Source of the DNA: Saprospiraceae bacterium
Lineage (GTDB): Bacteria; Bacteroidota; Bacteroidia; Chitinophagales; Saprospiraceae
Length of the DNA: 49,952 bases
Assembly (NCBI GenBank): GCA_016714785.1
Contig: JADKCC010000008.1
Coordinates: 1 to 49,952, forward strand
Direction: 5' to 3'
Shown: one piece after another, positions 45,806 through 49,952 of the stretch
How the letters are laid out: every line of letters begins with the position of its first letter
How positions within the stretch are numbered: the stretch's first letter is position 1
The notes under the pieces: generated by a model
Told to the model about the DNA's origin: nothing
Seen by the model: only the letters and a program-made list of their open reading frames with translations
Database searches by the model: none
Translations under genes and position numbers: made by a program

Positions 45806-47755
45806 ATGATTACACAAAAAACAATACAGGAAGTCATGAATACCGCCAAAGTAGAGGAGGTAATCGGTGACTTTATTAACCTGAGGCGTAGAGGTGTAAA
45901 CATGATCGGAAATTGTCCATTTCACGATGAAAAAACACCTTCTTTTACTGTATCTCCTTCCAAAAATATCTATAAATGTTTTGGTTGCGGAAAAGGTGGT
46001 GACTCAGTACGATTTATTATGGACCATGAAAATTTAAGTTTCCCTGAAGCCATCAAATTTTTAGCAGGTAAGTATCGAATTGAAATAGAAGAAACAGAAA
46101 ACACAGCACAAGAGATTGAACACAAACAAGTTACAGACTCCTTGTACATTGTCAATGATTTTGCCAGAGACTACTTTACAGATGTTTTATTTAATAGAAC
46201 GGAAGGTAAAAACATAGGACTTAGCTATTTTAAAGAGCGTGGATTTAGAGAAGCTACGGTCAAAAAATTCCAATTGGGATACGCTACGGAAGAAAGAGAT
46301 GAATTTACCAAAAAAGCAATAGACAAAAAGTTCAATATAGACCACTTACGAACATTGGGATTGACATCCAAATCTGATTTAGATTTTTTTAGATCACGCG
46401 TGATGTTTACGATTCATAATGTGAGTGGTAAAGTAGTAGCATTTGCAGGTAGAACACTTTCATCGGATAAAAAAGTACCCAAATACATCAATTCTCCTGA
46501 ATCAGAGATTTACAATAAACGAGCGGTACTATATGGTCTATATTTTGCCAAAGATGCCATCCGAAAAGCCGATGAGTGTATCTTGGTGGAAGGATATACG
46601 GATGTCATTACCCTTCATCAAGGTCAAGTAGAAAATGTAGTAGCTTCGTCAGGTACATCACTGACTAAAGAACAAATCCGACTGATCAAAAGATATACGC
46701 AAAACATCAAAATCATCTATGATGGTGATGCCGCAGGTATTAAAGCAGCCTTGCGTGGACTGGACTTGGTGCTAGAGCAAGATATGAATGTCAAATTGGT
46801 GCTCCTGCCCGATGGACAAGACCCTGATTCCTTTTTGGCTGCCCAAGGTACAGAAGCATTTAACGCTTATCTTAAAGCGAATGAAGAAGATTTTATCTTT
46901 TTCAAAACCAGAGTATTGCTCGACGAGACGGGCAATGACCCTATCAAAAAATCATTGGTCATACGAGACATTGTGAGTTCTATTGCCAAAGTACAAGAAC
47001 CATTTAAGCGCCAACTATACATCAGGCAATGTGCCACCATGCTCGACCTTAGTGAAACAATTCTGAATACTGAAGTCAACAAAGGCATTACGAGTGATCT
47101 GAAAAATAAAAGGCTTAATGAAAATCCGACACAAAGCCAACCTATCACTAATCCCGATGAATTATTAATCAATGCCAAGCCTACCCTATCTGAAGACGAA
47201 CCTTCGCTCGTGCGCAATGATGGATGGCAAGAAAGAGCTGTATGCTCCATTTTGATCAATTACGGCCACGAGATATTTGAAGAAACCAATGCTACTTCTG
47301 TGGCCAATTTTATATTGGATAGTGTGCAAGATATACTGACTTACTTTGACATCCCACTTTACAGAAAAATCATAGAAAATGTGGACGAAAGGTTAAAAAA
47401 TGGTATTGTCCCTGACCACTCATGGTACATCAGCCATCCTGATGAAGAGATCAGAACCTTTGCAGTCAATGCACTGTCATCTCCTTATGTATATGCATCG
47501 TGGGAAAAAAAAGAAATGTTTCTCCAAACCCAAAAAATGCCTGATGAAAACTATGTCCGAGATGTCACCAATGGACTATTGCGATTGCAGCTACGCAAAA
47601 GTAAAAAAGTCATCAAAGAAATGGAAACCTACCTACACCATGCAAGTGCCGAAGAAAAAGCATCTGAAGAGTATATGATCAATCTGAAGGTATATCAAGT
47701 GCTCATCGGTCAACGCAATGAAATAGCTGCAAAATTAGGGACTGTGACACTCTAA
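45806..47755 (+). CDS. dnaG: DNA primase
   Basis: A 649-aa primase that makes RNA primers at the replication fork. The CHC2 zinc finger has Cys37, His40, Cys58 and Cys61 (CPFHDEKTPSFTVSP; CFGCGKGGD). The Toprim catalytic centre is EGYTDVITLHQ (Glu262) and YDGDAAGIKAALRGLD (Asp306, Asp308). The C-terminal region (about 430-649) is less conserved and should bind DnaB helicase. The start ATG is preceded by a short array of GATCAC repeats. The gene is intact, in contrast to many surface-protein genes of the window. Confidence 0.97.
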   Translation: MITQKTIQEVMNTAKVEEVIGDFINLRRRGVNMIGNCPFHDEKTPSFTVSPSKNIYKCFGCGKGGDSVRFIMDHENLSFPEAIKFLAGKYRIEIEETENTAQEIEHKQVTDSLYIVNDFARDYFTDVLFNRTEGKNIGLSYFKERGFREATVKKFQLGYATEERDEFTKKAIDKKFNIDHLRTLGLTSKSDLDFFRSRVMFTIHNVSGKVVAFAGRTLSSDKKVPKYINSPESEIYNKRAVLYGLYFAKDAIRKADECILVEGYTDVITLHQGQVENVVASSGTSLTKEQIRLIKRYTQNIKIIYDGDAAGIKAALRGLDLVLEQDMNVKLVLLPDGQDPDSFLAAQGTEAFNAYLKANEEDFIFFKTRVLLDETGNDPIKKSLVIRDIVSSIAKVQEPFKRQLYIRQCATMLDLSETILNTEVNKGITSDLKNKRLNENPTQSQPITNPDELLINAKPTLSEDEPSLVRNDGWQERAVCSILINYGHEIFEETNATSVANFILDSVQDILTYFDIPLYRKIIENVDERLKNGIVPDHSWYISHPDEEIRTFAVNALSSPYVYASWEKKEMFLQTQKMPDENYVRDVTNGLLRLQLRKSKKVIKEMETYLHHASAEEKASEEYMINLKVYQVLIGQRNEIAAKLGTVTL

Positions 47756-48081
47756 CCTTCACAGTGGTTGCAATGTTGTTCAGTTGCCAATTACTCACAA
47801 AATCCTACCATTTACAAAATAACTTCGCCATTCATTTTACACATAAACACGATACATAATATATTAAAATAGTGGATTAATAACAATTACAAATATACAA
47901 ATTATGCCATATAATATAATGTAGTTTTATTGTTAAATAATTGTAAATAAAATTTTGCAACTCAGCGTAGATTGCATAATATTGTAGCTTGATTCCCCAT
48001 CAAATCTAATTTTTCAACCATTTAACCAATAGTTTTAACCAACTATTTATTTATTTTATTAACTAAATTATCAACCAATCA
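47756..48081. other. AT-rich intergenic stretch
   Basis: No ORF or RNA was recognised in these 326 bp. TAGCTTGA near 47984 is a weak match to the -7 consensus for the downstream gene; no clear terminator hairpin for dnaG was found. Confidence 0.4.
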
Positions 48082-49952
48082 CATGAGAAATGTAAACTTA
48101 TTTCTGGGTAAGTCACGGTGGCTTAACTTTTTATTCTAGCTATGGCATTATTTGCCACTTTTCCTTCCATTGGGCAGGTAAGTAATTATTCTTTTTCGCA
48201 AAGTACAGGTACTTATACACCAATCTCAGGAGGTACAGTTTTCTCATCTACAACCTCAACAACTTTTGATAGTGAGGTTTGGGGAAATTTGCCAATAGGG
48301 TTTACGTTTAATTACAACGGTACAGATTATAGTGTTTTGGTATAAATGCAAATGGATGGATTTCTATGGGATCGACGACACCAGTTAGTAGTTCTTTTGC
48401 GTTATCATCTGGAACGACCAACAATGTGATTTCTGCCGCTAGTAGAGATTTGTTTGGCAGGCAGTTTGTTACAGGATCTACTACTTCAGGTAGCCCTACG
48501 GTTACTATGACGGCAGGAAGTTTGCTCGGGGTCTCAGTTGGAGACGCTATGAGTGGAACGGGAACTGCTACAGGTGCAACTGTTTCTGCCGTTTCAAGTC
48601 CAACAATAACGATGTCATTAAATGGTGTCTCTACTGGAACAGGAAGAAATATAAGGTTTCATAACGGTACCATTAGGTATGAAACAATTGGCACAGCACC
48701 TAATAGAAAATTAGTGGTCCAATGGAGTAAATTTTCGAGATATGCAACAAGTGGCCCAAGTGATTATATGAATTTCCAGATTGTGTTAAACGAAACATCT
48801 AATAATGTTGATATTATTTACGATTTCCCTTATGTGAATGCAACTGGAACACATGAAGTTGGGCTTAGAGGTTCATCTAGTGCAGATTTTAATAATAGAA
48901 CAACTTCTTCAAATTGGAACTCTACTACAGCTGGTGGATCAAATTCTGCTTCATGTTCTGTAAGTAACACAATTTTCCCAGCTTCTGGTCTTACTTTCAG
49001 ATGGGCGCCTCCATCTTGTATTGCACCTGCGGGCTTATCCAATACATCAGTAACAAGTACAACTGCCAGCCATAGCTGGACAGCACCGAACCCTGCGCCC
49101 GCAGTTGGTTATGAGTGGGCAGTAACCACATCAGCCACTCCACCTGCAAGTGGGACGGCTACAACAAACACAACAGCAAGTTCAACTAGTTTAACAGCCA
49201 ACACAACTTATTACCTACATGTTAGAAGCGAATGTACAGCAGGAGTTGATTTCAGTGCTTGGACATCGGCTAGTTTCTTTACGGGGTATTGTTTATTTAG
49301 TGGAACAGTCGCTACTTCATATTTTAATGCATTTAGCACAACAGGTGGGACTAGTAATATAACAAACACTTCATCCGGTTATTCTGCTACTGGTTATGGT
49401 AATTTTACAGCGCAAACAGTAACTCAGCAACAAGGTGATAATGTAAATTTTACAACAACATTAGTTGGAACTACTGTTGGTGTTGCAATTTGGGTAGATT
49501 GGAATGACAATTTACAATTCGAAACTTCTGAAAGAATGTATAATTCTGCGGGTTATGTATCAAGTGCTGCAGGAACATTTACTGTCCCTTAAGCGCAACT
49601 GTTGGAACACATAGAATGCGTGCTGTAATGGACTATAATGCTACAAGTCCATCACCATGTACACTTGCATCTGGAGGCAGAGGTGAAGCAGAAGATTATA
49701 CTTTTGAAGTTATAGCATCTCCACCATGCTCTGGAGCACCTACAGGAGTAACCATAACACCTGCAACAACAACTTTATGTGGAAGTGGTAGTACAACATT
49801 TACAGCTACTACTACAAGTACAGGTACTGGGATAACATATCAGTGGGAGAGCAGTCCTGATGGTACTGCATGGACACCAATTAGTGGGGCTAACAACTCA
49901 ACCTTCGGTTCTGGCACAGTATCTTCAACTACCTACTACCATTGCATCTTAA
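48082..49952 (+). CDS. T9SS-exported Fn3/GEVED-domain protein, runs off the window (frameshifted)
   Basis: The gene starts near 48082 (MRNVNLFLGKSRWLN) and continues in pieces 48142-48345, 48366-49592 and to the end, joined by adding one T at about 48130, 48333 and 49582. After the signal peptide (ALFATFPSIGQ) there is a beta-sandwich region (FTFNYNGTDYSV, then NGWISMGSTTPVSSSF and HEVGLRGSSSADFNNRTTSS), an Fn3 domain (residues from CIAPAGLSNTSV to WTSASFFTGYC), a GEVED domain (VAIWVDWNDNLQFETSERMY, and RGEAEDYTFEV after the last shift) and the start of an Ig-like domain (GSGSTTFTATTTST, YQWESSPDG). Such proteins are exported by T9SS, although the sorting domain lies beyond the window. Confidence 0.8.

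Overview
The window comes from a member of the Bacteroidota, most likely Saprospiraceae-like; the lineage is inferred from gene content. The signs are many proteins with type IX secretion (T9SS) C-terminal sorting domains of types A and B, giant SprB-repeat and HYR-like adhesins, a TonB receptor with a carboxypeptidase-like N-terminal domain, the partner lipoprotein typical of that phylum, and promoters with the Bacteroidota -7 box TAnnTTTG instead of a sigma70 -10. The DNA is AT-rich and Shine-Dalgarno sites are rare.

Layout. 1-2.7 kb: a badly decayed IS21-family element (istA, istB and several terminal repeats). 2.9-10.9 kb: an array of minus-strand genes separated by five imperfect palindromes of 67-71 bp that have the layout of integron attC sites. 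No integrase gene is visible, so this looks like a cassette cluster lacking an integrase (a CALIN). Its cargo is two copies of a T9SS-exported protein, an HEXXH protein, a lipoprotein plus TPR protein pair, a DUF6934 protein with a 61-aa partner, an EF-hand/leucine-rich-repeat surface protein, and a pair of unknown soluble proteins. 10.9-12.1 kb: no recognisable gene. 12.1-15.0 kb: a relic T9SS sorting domain on the minus strand abuts a 5'-truncated SprB-repeat gene on the plus strand, which also has an in-frame stop before its type B sorting domain.

15.2-21.6 kb: mostly intact genes. These are a secreted esterase, a sterol-desaturase-family membrane protein, tRNA-Pro(GGG), methylglyoxal synthase (minus strand), an S9 peptidase and a small helical protein. 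21.6-25.8 kb: a repeat-rich zone. It holds a 23-bp perfect hairpin, a 21-bp minisatellite of about 21 units, a PKD-domain T9SS protein whose C-terminus is disrupted by a palindromic repeat, and a 384-bp tandem duplication. 25.8-38.1 kb: one giant minus-strand cell-surface gene (about 4,094 aa if two 1-nt frameshifts are repaired) containing a 510-bp internal tandem repeat.

38.6-42.1 kb: an RRM RNA-binding protein behind a U-rich leader, then a TonB receptor and lipoprotein pair behind a perfect 23-bp palindrome that looks like a metalloregulator operator. 42.2-43.7 kb: an OmpA/thrombospondin-type-3 protein. 44.1-47.8 kb: housekeeping genes (NadR-like kinase, a Lacal_2735-type small protein, dapB, dnaG). 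48.1 kb to the end: a T9SS protein with Fn3 and GEVED domains that runs off the window.

Caution: many otherwise good genes are broken by single-base indels, mostly one-base contractions of short homopolymers. Consensus sequencing error, slippage decay and phase variation cannot be told apart from this sequence alone.
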